Assembly: GCA_000697335.1 (NCBI GenBank)
Contig: JNEM01014221.1
Location: 1-16,280 of the forward strand
From: Conidiobolus incongruus B7586
Taxonomy: Eukaryota > Entomophthoromycota > Entomophthoromycetes > Entomophthorales > Conidiobolaceae
Direction: 5' to 3'
Length of the DNA stretch: 16,280 nucleotides
Part shown: in pieces, positions 7,347 to 16,280 of the stretch
Layout of the letters: each line of letters begins with the position of its first letter
Numbering within the stretch: position 1 is the stretch's first letter
Notes under the pieces: model-generated
What the model saw: only the letters and a program-made list of their open reading frames with translations
Told to the model about the DNA's origin: nothing
Database searches by the model: none
Translations under genes and position numbers: made by a program

Positions 7347-8529
7347 CAATCTAACAATTTCTATTGGCTAATGCCTTTGAAGTTCCTTTTTCATGTCGAA
7401 AAATCTGTGGTGGTATTGTATCATCATTTCTATCAAATTTTAACGTTTAATTTTCTCGATAATTTTTTCTATTCATTATTATCTAATTATTTTGTCATAG
7501 ATTTTTAGCTTTTAAATTTTTGATTGTTTAATGTCTTCAAATGTTTTAAAATCCCATTTAACTTTTCTTTGATCAAATTATTTGTAACTCAAATAATCAT
7601 GTCAATAAAAATTGTTAAAATTACAAATTTATCAAGGATATTCGAATACTTGCAGTGTTTATTACTAGTCAAATTTAATAATATTTTTTAAGGATTTAAG
7701 ATCAAGAAATTATCATAAAATACAATATATACAATGAAATTAATTCTCATAGAAAAATGGTGGAGAATTGATTAAATTACATCTTTACATTACTCTCTCT
7801 AATACTCTTCCTTTTTTCAACCAATACCATAATGATTATATAACCTCTGAGTATTGTTCAATATTTAGACTCCCAAATAATTAACTTGAAATTATCCACT
7901 AAGCCCACTCAATCCAATCCATCCATTCATACAATTTCAATTAATTTCCTCAATCAAAAATTCTGGTAATCATTACTTATATTGATCAAGAATACAATTT
8001 CAATCTTAATATGATTTATAGATTTTTCTAAAGTTATTATTATATTAATTTATTTTTTGTATATTATAGATTAAATCCCTTTAATTTTGACAATATCTCA
8101 AAAATTTTGCGAATATTTTCAACTAATTCAAATTCTATATCGTATATTCTAAGCCGATTGAAAAGCGGATGATTTAAAATATAATTAAATTAAGGGTCTG
8201 TAAAGGATTAAAAAACTTTAAAAGAATTATCCGAAGAAAGTAAAGATTTAATATTTTGAATTACAAAGAACTGTTTATCTAAACATATAGAATATTTTTA
8301 AAGTTAATATCTTCGAAATTTGTGATATTGTCCATTTAGATTTGACAGTTTAACAAAATTTAAGGAATTACCACACTATAAAATTTCAAAAAATTTTATA
8401 TCAGATTTAGAATTCCAGATTTTTGAGGTACTTCTCCAAATTACAATTTAATTGGATGATTAGCAGACAAAATTGATTGATTGAATTCGGAGGTTACAAT
8501 GGAGTTGAGAATCCTGACAATTAAAAGAC

Positions 8530-8536
8530 TATAAAT
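8530..8536 (+). promoter_or_regulatory. Candidate TATA box of the transporter gene
   Basis: TATAAAT ends 44 bp before the start codon. If used, transcription would start after the two small upstream frames or very close to the second one. Confidence 0.3.
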
Positions 8537-8580
8537 TACGATCATGGATCATTAGACGTAAGATTTTCATTGATTATTAG

Positions 8581-9864
8581 ATGGTTCAAATACTGTCAAA
8601 ACACGAAAAGAAGGAAGACGCAATTGGAACTCAGGTGCATACTGGTGATTTATCACCACCAGATGGGGGCTATGGTTGGGTTGTAGTAGCGTCCAGCTTC
8701 ATCATTCAAGCTGTCGTGCTTGGATTCGTTTCAATCTACGGTATTTATTTGGCTAGATACACTCTCGTCGAGTTTAAAGACAGCGATCCCTACCTACTAT
8801 CCATGATTGGAGGATTGGCGCCCGGTTTATTCTGTATTTTTTCGATTGTATCCGGTACGATTTTAAGTGTTTTGGGCCACCGATTGACCATTTTTGTGGG
8901 CACTGCATTTTTCTGCGCTGGTTTGATCATTGCATCGTTTGCTACACAGGTTTGGCATTTGGTGATTGGACAAGCTTTGTTCGTGGCTGTTGGTGTTGCC
9001 CTCTGTTTTGTTACTGCTATTTCGCTGCCTCCCCCTTGGTTCTCAAAGACTAGAGGACTTGCTCTAGGTATTTGTGCTAGTGGTGTCGGCTGGGGAGGTC
9101 TTGTATTAAGTCCTCTCACCCAATTGATGATTGATAATCTTGGATTCAGATGGTCACTCCGCATCACAGCTATTGCATCAGCTATCATTCTAGCGGTATG
9201 TGCCATAGTTATGAAGACATTCGTACCACCCCAAAAATCCACAACTATCATCGACTTTGAAATTATTAAAGATATCAAATTTATTTGGATTTGGCTTATG
9301 GGCCTATTCCTAGGATTCGCATATTGGATCCCATTCTTTCTAATGCCACTTTACTCCGAACACTTCGGCATTTCTTCTCCTCAAGCTTCTATCATCGTCG
9401 GGATCATGAACGGTGGATCAGCCGTAGGTAGAATTATAACGGGACCTATCTCGGACCGAGTTGGTAATATCAACAGTTGTATTATAGCGAATGTGATCAT
9501 GGGTCTTACCTTCCCCTTGATCTGGTACTTTGCGACCAGCTTTGGTGGCTTGATCGCCTTTGCCATTGTCTTCGGTGTCTTTTCTGGCGTCTTCTTTACC
9601 GTGATGGCATTGATGCCAGCTCAATTGTTTGAAATTAGCAAATTACCTCAAGTTAACGGTCCTTTGTACTCGTGTTTGGCTCCTGGTTATATTGTAGGAA
9701 CTATCTTAGCTAAACTTATCCTGGATGCCACCCCCAAAACGGAAGGCAATATGCCCAACTACATCGGCCAAATGATATATTTATTAATATTAATGCTAGT
9801 GAGTTCATTATGTTTAGTACCACTCAAGTTAAAATTATCGAAAAGAATCTTGGATAGAGTTTGA
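8581..9864 (+). CDS. Monocarboxylate transporter-like MFS permease (MCT / SLC16 type)
   Basis: A single open frame of 427 residues with about 12 hydrophobic segments. The MCT signature before TM1 is intact: PPDGGYGWVVV, with DGGYGW at residues 28-33. The second family motif between TM4 and TM5 is also present: WFSKTRGLALG followed by ICASGVGWGG (153-173). An MFS-type loop GRIITGPISDRVG (283-295) lies between TM8 and TM9. The cytosolic loop between TM6 and TM7 (about 212-233) is short, and the N and C tails are short and charged. It should sit in the plasma membrane or an internal membrane and carry monocarboxylates or related small substrates, possibly with a proton; fungal members of this family are often of unknown substrate (yeast Mch proteins are not lactate carriers), so none is assigned. 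There are no introns, unlike the neighbouring ribokinase. The start is the first in-frame ATG and leaves the typical 27-residue tail before DGGYGW. Confidence 0.9.
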   Translation: MVQILSKHEKKEDAIGTQVHTGDLSPPDGGYGWVVVASSFIIQAVVLGFVSIYGIYLARYTLVEFKDSDPYLLSMIGGLAPGLFCIFSIVSGTILSVLGHRLTIFVGTAFFCAGLIIASFATQVWHLVIGQALFVAVGVALCFVTAISLPPPWFSKTRGLALGICASGVGWGGLVLSPLTQLMIDNLGFRWSLRITAIASAIILAVCAIVMKTFVPPQKSTTIIDFEIIKDIKFIWIWLMGLFLGFAYWIPFFLMPLYSEHFGISSPQASIIVGIMNGGSAVGRIITGPISDRVGNINSCIIANVIMGLTFPLIWYFATSFGGLIAFAIVFGVFSGVFFTVMALMPAQLFEISKLPQVNGPLYSCLAPGYIVGTILAKLILDATPKTEGNMPNYIGQMIYLLILMLVSSLCLVPLKLKLSKRILDRV

Positions 9865-10431
9865 TATTGAAATAAATTTATTACCAATGTGTATTTCTAA
9901 AATGGATAATGTTTTGAGGATTTAGAATTGTTTTTTATGCCTTTAATTATTATGATCAGAATGCTTGAAAAATTTATGGATTTTATTCGATTCAATAAGA
10001 TTTTCAATCTCATGATTTGCTTAATTGATCAATATTTATTCATATTTAAAAAAAATTATAATTTGAAAATTTTATAATAGATATTTAAATATATTAAATT
10101 TCTAATGGTTTAAGAGAATTATATTTTATTTAATTTGAATTGAACTTAAAATTACCATAAATTAAAATAATTTTGAAAAAAATTCTGTAAAAATATTACT
10201 ATGAAAACATTCATTATTTTATTTTGATTTACTTCCAAATTCAATTAAAATTATTTCCATATATAAAAATAAATTAATATACTAATTTGAAAATTTTTCA
10301 TTAATTAAAAATTTTGATAAACTATAATAAAATTACCAAATGTGTACTTGAGTCCCACAATTTCTCCATTAGTTTATTCATTTTATATTGAATTTGGAAC
10401 CTGTCCACTCCAATTTAAAAATTATTTCAAA
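9865..10431. other. AT-rich spacer between transporter and ribokinase
   Basis: About 570 bp without a gene. The last 90 bp can be read in frame with the ribokinase only from a GTG, not an ATG, so it is taken as leader or promoter DNA. Confidence 0.6.
9871..9876 (+). terminator. Candidate poly(A) signal of the transporter gene
   Basis: AATAAA begins 7 bp after the stop codon. The position is close but usable; T-rich DNA follows. Confidence 0.3.
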
Positions 10432-11565
10432 ATGATATCAAAAATATTAGTATTTGGATCTATCAATATTGACCAAATTTTCAAAGTTCCAAACATTGTT
10501 CAACCTGGTGAGACTTTAGCTAGTAGTGGCCAGGAATTGGAAGCTGGTGGCAAAGGTAAACTCCAATAGTTTGATAGATGATTGGTTATTAATAAGAATT
10601 TAGGTGCTAACCAATCTGTAGCAATTGCCAGAGTAAATTGATTTTTAAGACTTTTCAATCCAAGCTAACAATTTCTCCTCTAGGCTGGTGGAAACGTATA
10701 CCACCTCGGAAAAATGGGAACGGACGGTCAATTCATTCTAGATATTATGAAATCATCTGGAGTGAATACCGATTTAATTCAAGTCACTGATAAAGAATTC
10801 ACAGGGAAGGCTATAATTCAAGTATGTCAGAAAACTTCCGAAAACGCGATTATTTTGTCGGCTAATACCAATTATACTATCGATATGGATAGAGTGGAAA
10901 AAGATGTTGAGAAGGTTGAGGCTGGTCAAGGTGATTGGTTGCTCTTGCAGAATGAGGTTTTGGGTAATGATAAAATGGTTAAAATTGCTAAAGACAAGGG
11001 TAATTGCTGTAATGGATGTAATTAATACAATTCGCTGATTATTTTATTAGGAATTAAAGTAGTATTCAACCCGGCACCCATGACATCAACCCTATTGGAA
11101 ACTTTTGACTTCAACGCAATCGATATACTAATTGTAAACCAAATCGAATTCCAATCACTGGTGAACCACTTTATCCACTCTGAGGGGAACACCATCCAAC
11201 AAAATTGCGAACACTTCCTCGACCATCCCAAATTTTCCAGCCTCCAACTCATCCTCGTCACCCTGGGCTCGTCCGGCGTCGTGTACAGCTATAAGCACGC
11301 CAACACCATCAAATTCATCCAACTGAACAGCTTGAGTCCCAAGGATAAGATTCAAGATACTACAGGTGCTGGTGATACTTTCATCGGTTACTTTTTAACT
11401 AAATTGGCCGAATGTATGAAATCTAAGGATACTTGGGAACTTGATGAGGCTGAAATTTCTAGGAGCTGTGACTACGGAATGGCCGCTGCTTCGATTGGTA
11501 TTACTCGATTCGGTGCAATGTCTAGTATTCCAGAAATTGGAGAGGTCGAAAAATTTTTAAACTAA
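10432..11565 (+). CDS. RBK1: Ribokinase (PfkB-family carbohydrate kinase)
   Basis: Four exons, 10432-10555, 10604-10632 (only 29 nt), 10684-10999 and 11051-11565, encode 327 residues, close to yeast Rbk1 and E. coli RbsK. The introns are 48, 51 and 51 bp. The enzyme phosphorylates ribose to ribose 5-phosphate in the cytosol, feeding pentose phosphate and nucleotide metabolism. The N-terminal strand ILVFGSINID (5-14) ends in the sugar-binding Asp. PfkB signature 1 GGKGANQ (39-45) spans the first splice junction. NPAP is at 163-166 and the Mg/phosphate motif NQIE is at 186-189. DTTGAGDTF holds the anion hole and catalytic base (GAGD 262-265, Asp265). The C-terminal AAASIGITRFGAMSSIP motif is ribokinase-specific. 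The start is the ATG just before ISKILVFG, where family members begin; the exon phases join all motifs without gaps. Confidence 0.93.
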
Positions 11566-12512
11566 TTAATAATATATAGTTATAATTAATTATGTTTGAC
11601 TTAAAAATTCATTCCATTATCTATAGATTTAGTAATTACAAAAAATATTAATTTAATTATTTTGATTAATATATTAAGCCTGCATTCAAGTAATTATTAA
11701 ACATTAATAATATTAATATTATATATATAAATTCAAAATTATTGAATAAATTTTACTTAGTTAATAATTAATTTAAAATTAATTCAATATTTTAAAAATG
11801 TGTATTTGTATATGACTATAAAATTAAAAGATGATAAATTTTAAAAATTTGTTGTTCAAATAATTAAAATATTTTATAATTTAAAATCAATATATTTATT
11901 ATCAAATAATTTTTTATTCAATTTACGCATTAATTTTAGATAATGATTTTTCACTATATTTTGGTTATTTAATATAATTGTAAAAATTAATTTTTTATTA
12001 TTTAAAAATAATATCTAAATTAATATATAATAGTTAATAATTTATATATTATTACATAATTATAAATGAATATTTGATAAAATGAATAAACTAAAGGATT
12101 AAACTATAATTAAATTTATTTTGATATTAATAATATTTTCTAAATATATTTATTAATTTAATATTATTAAATATATTATCATTAATTATATATAGATATA
12201 AGGTTTATTTATAAATTATAAATTCTAAAATTAATTTTAAATATTGAATCATAATGAAATATATCATTTTATAATTGAAATAAATTATTGAATATAAAGG
12301 ATATATGCTAAATTAAATATAATTTAAAGTGTTTAGATATTTATAAATGAAAAAAAAATTGGTTAGATATAGTGGCGAATGCTGGGGAAAACAAAAACCT
12401 GATGAATGAAGAGTAATTATAATAATAATGGAGAAAGAGGAGTATAAAAAATTAAATAAAACAATTTTAATAATATACGGTAGAGAGATCTATATTGAAT
12501 CAACTGCTAATA

Positions 12513-12528
12513 ATCATGAATTCATGAT
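12513..12528. repeat. Perfect 16-bp palindrome
   Basis: ATCATGAATTCATGAT reads the same on both strands. It lies 119 bp beyond the RPS4 stop codon, in its likely 3' flank. It may be a chance palindrome or a dyad-symmetric binding site. Confidence 0.6.
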
Positions 12529-12600
12529 ATGTGGAGCTGGGATTGAAGGAAGACGGTGTGTAAGAAGCAATCGGGGAGTCGGTAATTCACTAAAAGATGA

Positions 12601-12606
12601 TTTATT
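12601..12606 (-). terminator. Candidate poly(A) signal of RPS4
   Basis: AATAAA on the minus strand lies 40 bp beyond the RPS4 stop, in a stretch less AT-rich than the intergenic average, so chance is less likely than for the other hexamers. Confidence 0.5.
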
Positions 12607-12646
12607 GAACAAACCAAGTATGGTGGTGTCTTTTTGATTAATACAC

Positions 12647-13753
12647 TTATTGGGCATGGGCCAAGGCACGTTCACGACGAGCGTCACGTTCTTCGGCAAT
12701 GGTGAGTTTAACACCCTTACCCTTAGGTAAGGAGATCCAGGACTTGTTACCTTGACCAATGACGAAAACGTTGTTAACACGGGTGGAGAAAGTACGATCG
12801 ACGGCGTCCTTAACGTAGATGATTTCAAAACCACCAATGTGCTTTTCCTTGTGGGTGATGATACCAACACGACCAGTGTTACGTCCACCAGTGATCATAC
12901 ATTGGTTACCAACTTCGAATTTGAGGAAATCAGTGATCTTACCGGTTTCAATATCGTACTTGATGGTATCGTGGGTCTTGATGAGAGGATCGGGGTAACG
13001 GATGGTGCGACCATCGTGGGTAACGAGGTAGGGAACACCCTTGTTACCGAGTTGGATCTTCTTGACCTTGCAGAGCTTGTATTGAGCTTCTTCATCGGTG
13101 ATACGGTGGACGGTGAAACGACCCTTGGTATCGTAGATTAAACGGAAGTTTTCACCAGTCTTTTCGATGGTAACAACATCCATGAAACCAGCAGGGAAGG
13201 TAGAATCGGTACGGACCTTACCGTCAACCTTGACCAAACGTTGCATGAGGATGGAGGTAACTTCCTTCTTGTTCAAAGCGTACTTCAAACGGTTACGCAA
13301 GAAGACAACTAAGGGCAAGCACTCACGGAGCTTGTGAGGTCCGGAAGAGGGACGAGGAGCCTAAATCCAACATAGTTAATACTAATTTCATGTAATCTAA
13401 GTAATGTAAATCTTACGAAAACTCCAGTGAGTTTGTCCAACATCCAGTGACGAGGGGCATTAAGACGCTTCAAATGCTTTTTAGGTCCGCGAGCCTATTG
13501 ATATCAAATATGTTAATCACAGTTCTTTATACTTTGTTAGTTGATTTTTAATCTGAATCTTGTTCATAATTTTTTTAAATTATTGATCATTTGCCATTGA
13601 CATCAGTATTTATCATATTATATTTAATACATCCATCCATCGCCATATCTTTATTAATCTTCCATTATTATTATTTAATCTGTTTTGTTATATGCTGTGC
13701 TTTGATTTTGTATCATTTGTTTTAATTCATGATGGTAGTAGTGTTCTTACCAT
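12647..13753 (-). CDS. RPS4: 40S ribosomal protein eS4 (Rps4)
   Basis: Three minus-strand exons, 13753-13751 (the ATG alone), 13494-13417 and 13360-12647, give 264 residues, one more than human RPS4X. The introns are 256 and 56 bp, both phase 0, with GTAAGA donors. The N-terminal eS4 domain [14 protein letters not shown] leads to the conserved [16 protein letters not shown] junction across intron 2 and then [11 protein letters not shown]. An S4-type RNA-binding fold spans about 42-104, and a KOW motif ([16 protein letters not shown]) starts at 178. The C terminus is the family's basic ERDARRERA stretch. The protein binds 18S rRNA in the small subunit body. Codon use is strongly biased (CGT, AAG, GCC, TTG, ACC) and GC is far above the surroundings, as expected for a very highly expressed gene. 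A CT-rich tract precedes the start. Confidence 0.96.
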
Positions 13754-13779
13754 GATGGGCAGGTATTATTACGATAGAA

Positions 13780-13794
13780 CCGAACGGAGAGAAA
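13780..13794 (-). promoter_or_regulatory. Pyrimidine-rich tract upstream of RPS4
   Basis: The minus strand reads CTTTCTCTCCGTTCG, ending 26 bp before the ATG. Pyrimidine tracts at the transcript start are common in ribosomal protein genes, so this may be the initiator or a TOP-like leader. Context is the only support. Confidence 0.4.
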
Positions 13795-16280
13795 GTCTAA
13801 ATAAACATAATCTAACAATATAAAATTCGATTGATTGGCCCCTAAATTTCTTAATCTCTCATATTAAATTTTTTTCCTAAGTAAATTTAATTTGATTTCA
13901 ATTTTGAATCACTTGGAATTTAATTGGTTAATCTCATCCTCTCAATTTCTATTTTATTAAAATATCGAATAATTTTTTCCGTGTTATTTTCAAATCGTTT
14001 ATACTAAATTCTATCTATATATGCTATATAATGCTATTTACAAACGTTTCATTATTAGTATTTTAAATTTAATTGTAAGTCATTTACTTCTTGATATTAA
14101 CTATACTTACATATAATATTATACCATTATTATATAAACTAAATATCGATTTGTATCTTATGAATAAAAAGCATTACTGATATGAAATTCCGGATTTCTA
14201 AAATTATGCTATGTAGTTAAATATCATATATAATATATTGCGATATACTATGTAATGAAACCATTTGTTTTTTATCTTTATAAATTAATAATTAATTTCT
14301 GAATCAATTTTAGTTCACCGTATTATCAATTTTTTTGATTTTTTATTTATTGGAATTGGTGCTAAACAATGAAGAATAACTGGATTAATCATCTGGTTTT
14401 TATCATACTTGACAAATATTATATTTAAAATGTTGCCAATAATTTGATAAATTTTATTTGTTACTATTTTCTAATAATTTCTTGGGTTATTATTATTGAA
14501 AATTTTCCTTTTTTTGTTGTTATATTAAATTTAATATTATCAAAAAATTTTAATATTTTTACCATTCATTTATCTTTAATCTGTCATAATTTTATAATTA
14601 CTGATTTCATAATTTGATATCAGTTTTTTGATAAATATACTGTATTATATATATTTCAATGTGATAATTTATTTTTTGTGACTCAACACATTTTGGAATT
14701 TATTAAACTAAATCTTACACTTTCGATCATAAGAGTTGAAATATAATAATGATATTCAACAAATATATAATTCAAATCATTTTACCACATAAATATTTTA
14801 CCTGATATAATTAGGTCTGGTTTATTCATATTTCTTTAATATATTAATTCGTAGTTTTATTCTTGATATGTTTAATAATTATCTATACTCTATTTCTATG
14901 ATTACTTAACAATATTAATACGAATAATTTTAATAATCATCATTTATTTAATACAGATTGTATTTAAGAGGCGTAAAAATTCTTTTAAACAGTATTAAAT
15001 TAGGTAATAATCACTGATATCAATTTAATATCGAATATATATTTCTTGTAGATGAAATTATTTTGGTTACTATTAAATCTACAATGTATTTTTAAACTTT
15101 AATTATTTATTAAATTTAAGCAAGGAACCATTATAACTCTAAGCAATTGTAATCTCAAAATCATTAACCTTATTCAAATAATTTTAATAATTTTCAATAT
15201 CTTACTTGAGTATAGTTAATTAATATATCATACGAATTATAAATAATTATTATTATCCTAGCTGATCTCATTATGGTTTAAAATTAATAATATTCTTCAA
15301 ATAATATTAATTTGATATTTTTTATATCATATTTTCAATTAAAATCGGTTTTGTAAAAGTAGTAAACCATTTTAAAATATTTCTTAAAACCACATGATAT
15401 CAATCAAAAGCTATATAAAATATAGAAAGGATTTTAAATAGAATTACTAAAATAATTAACTTCTATTTATTGAACAAATTTAAAATAATGTTATATCATG
15501 AATTATAAATTTTTATACATTTGAAAAATTGACAGAAAATTATATAGCTACGTATAATATTTAATGTTATATTTTGTTTAAAACAAATATATTATAATTA
15601 CTATTTTTAATACATAGTTTATTCGAATAAATATTTTAAGTACAAAATTAGCTAATTATATTTTTTGCTCAAAACCATTATTAAAATCATTATTCAAAAT
15701 AATTATATATTATAATATATTTTATATTAATGACTTTATTATTTTAATATTTAATTAAACCTGATATTTTATAATTTATTAATATATATTTAGTATACTT
15801 GATTTATGATATAATTTATATTCTATCTTATATTGTAAGGAGATTAATTTATTAAATTTTTATATTTAACTTTATATTTATATTAACTATTAAATAATAA
15901 AGTTATTTATAATTTTTAGGTTAGTTTAACTGAATAAATATTATTATTACTTTATATTTTTAATAATTGAAATTTTGTATAACCAAAAAATAAATATTAT
16001 AATAAAAATATATTAAAATAAATATATAATATAAAATTATTATAATTTTATATTATTAGAAGATTTTTGATAAATTAATAATAAATATCTAATTTTATAT
16101 AATAGTTTTTTTTATCATATACTAAAATTTAATATTTATCAAATTTTTTAAATTATATTATAAAAATATTTTTTCCTATAAGTTGATTTTTTAATTTCAT
16201 AAAATAATTATAATTACATAAGTTATAAGCTCTTGAATATATTAGGTATAATTGTTTTTTCTAATTATTTTTAATTTTAA
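13795..16280. other. 2.5-kb AT-rich gene-free tail
   Basis: Read on both strands, this stretch shows no coding frame, tRNA, rRNA, LTR edge or long repeat. The part nearest 13795 should contain the rest of the RPS4 promoter. Short A/T-rich direct and inverted words are frequent, as expected from composition. Nothing else is supported. Confidence 0.65.

Larger units (their letters stand above)
7104..8580. other. AT-rich gap between the solo LTR and the transporter gene
   Basis: Nearly 1.5 kb without a gene on either strand. It holds a short tandem repeat at 7301-7346. The last 100 bp before 8581 contain a TATA-like site and two very short upstream frames that belong to the transporter promoter or leader. 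I see no RNA gene. Confidence 0.6.
11566..12646. other. AT-rich gap with a GC-richer patch beside RPS4
   Basis: From 11566 to about 12360 the DNA is among the most AT-rich in the window and empty. From 12361 to 12646 composition rises. That part contains the 3' untranslated region of RPS4 (minus strand), a perfect 16-bp palindrome (12513-12528) and a plus-strand frame of 69 codons (12428-12637) with no recognisable similarity, which I do not call as a gene. Confidence 0.5.

Noticed and set aside
8790-9278. 162-codon frame antisense to the transporter
   Set aside because: It mirrors the strong codon pattern of the real gene on the other strand and shows no family motif.
10342-10431. N-terminal extension of ribokinase from a GTG codon
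   Set aside because: GTG is not a normal nuclear start in fungi, and the ATG at 10432 sits exactly where ribokinases begin.
12361-12600. 5S rRNA, U6 or another spliceosomal RNA in the GC-richer patch
   Set aside because: None of the conserved blocks of these RNAs that I know could be found on either strand.
12752-13141. 129-codon plus-strand frame over RPS4
   Set aside because: It is a shadow of the codon-biased RPS4 exon, with the Asp/Gly/Val/Thr-rich composition expected for the opposite strand.
13495-13750. C/D snoRNA inside the first RPS4 intron
   Set aside because: Several TGATG and CTGA words are present, but none are spaced as C and D boxes with a closing terminal stem.

Overview
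The window looks like nuclear DNA of an early-diverging (zygomycete-grade) fungus with a very AT-rich genome. Five protein genes carry short GT...AG introns or none, three tRNA genes have Pol III T-runs, and the spaces between genes are poly-A/T-rich and gene-free. A likely NDUFA11-type complex I subunit argues against the AT-rich anaerobic gut fungi, which lack complex I. An Entomophthoromycotina-like fungus (Conidiobolus and kin) would fit, but this is inference from composition and gene style, not a species identification. A sixth gene, the ribosomal protein gene at the right, is far more codon-biased than its neighbours.

Layout. At the left is a single-exon dithiol glutaredoxin (1336-1644, +), followed by tRNA-Met(CAT) (1855-1927, +). 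From 2434 to 3294 lie two LTR-type units back to back, ending exactly 10 bp before a tRNA-Ala(AGC) gene (3305-3377, +). Next come ACL4, a TPR chaperone for ribosomal protein uL4 (3853-5037, +, four exons), and, convergent with it, a Tim17-like complex I subunit of NDUFA11 type (5466-6144, -, three exons). A second, inverted tRNA-Ala(AGC) gene (6460-6532, -) follows, and again exactly 10 bp before its 5' end sits a solo LTR (6543-7098) with a perfect 5-bp target duplication. After a 1.5-kb gene-poor gap come an intronless monocarboxylate-transporter-like MFS permease (8581-9864, +), a ribokinase (10432-11565, +, four exons), and RPS4 (eS4) on the minus strand (12647-13753, three exons, the first only the ATG). 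The last 2.5 kb (13754-16280) is AT-rich and shows no gene.

The genes do not form a pathway: redox homeostasis, ribosome building (ACL4, RPS4), respiration, transport and pentose salvage are simply neighbours. The most interesting layer is the mobile one. Two LTR units stop at the same 10-bp distance upstream of two tRNA genes in opposite relative orientations, and the two longer LTRs contain an open frame that ends exactly at the LTR edge, with differences concentrated at third codon positions. That is the signature of a tRNA-targeting LTR retrotransposon whose first gene begins inside its LTR, comparable in principle to yeast Ty1/Ty3 and Dictyostelium tRNA-targeted elements. I found no CRISPR array, rRNA or full-length element.
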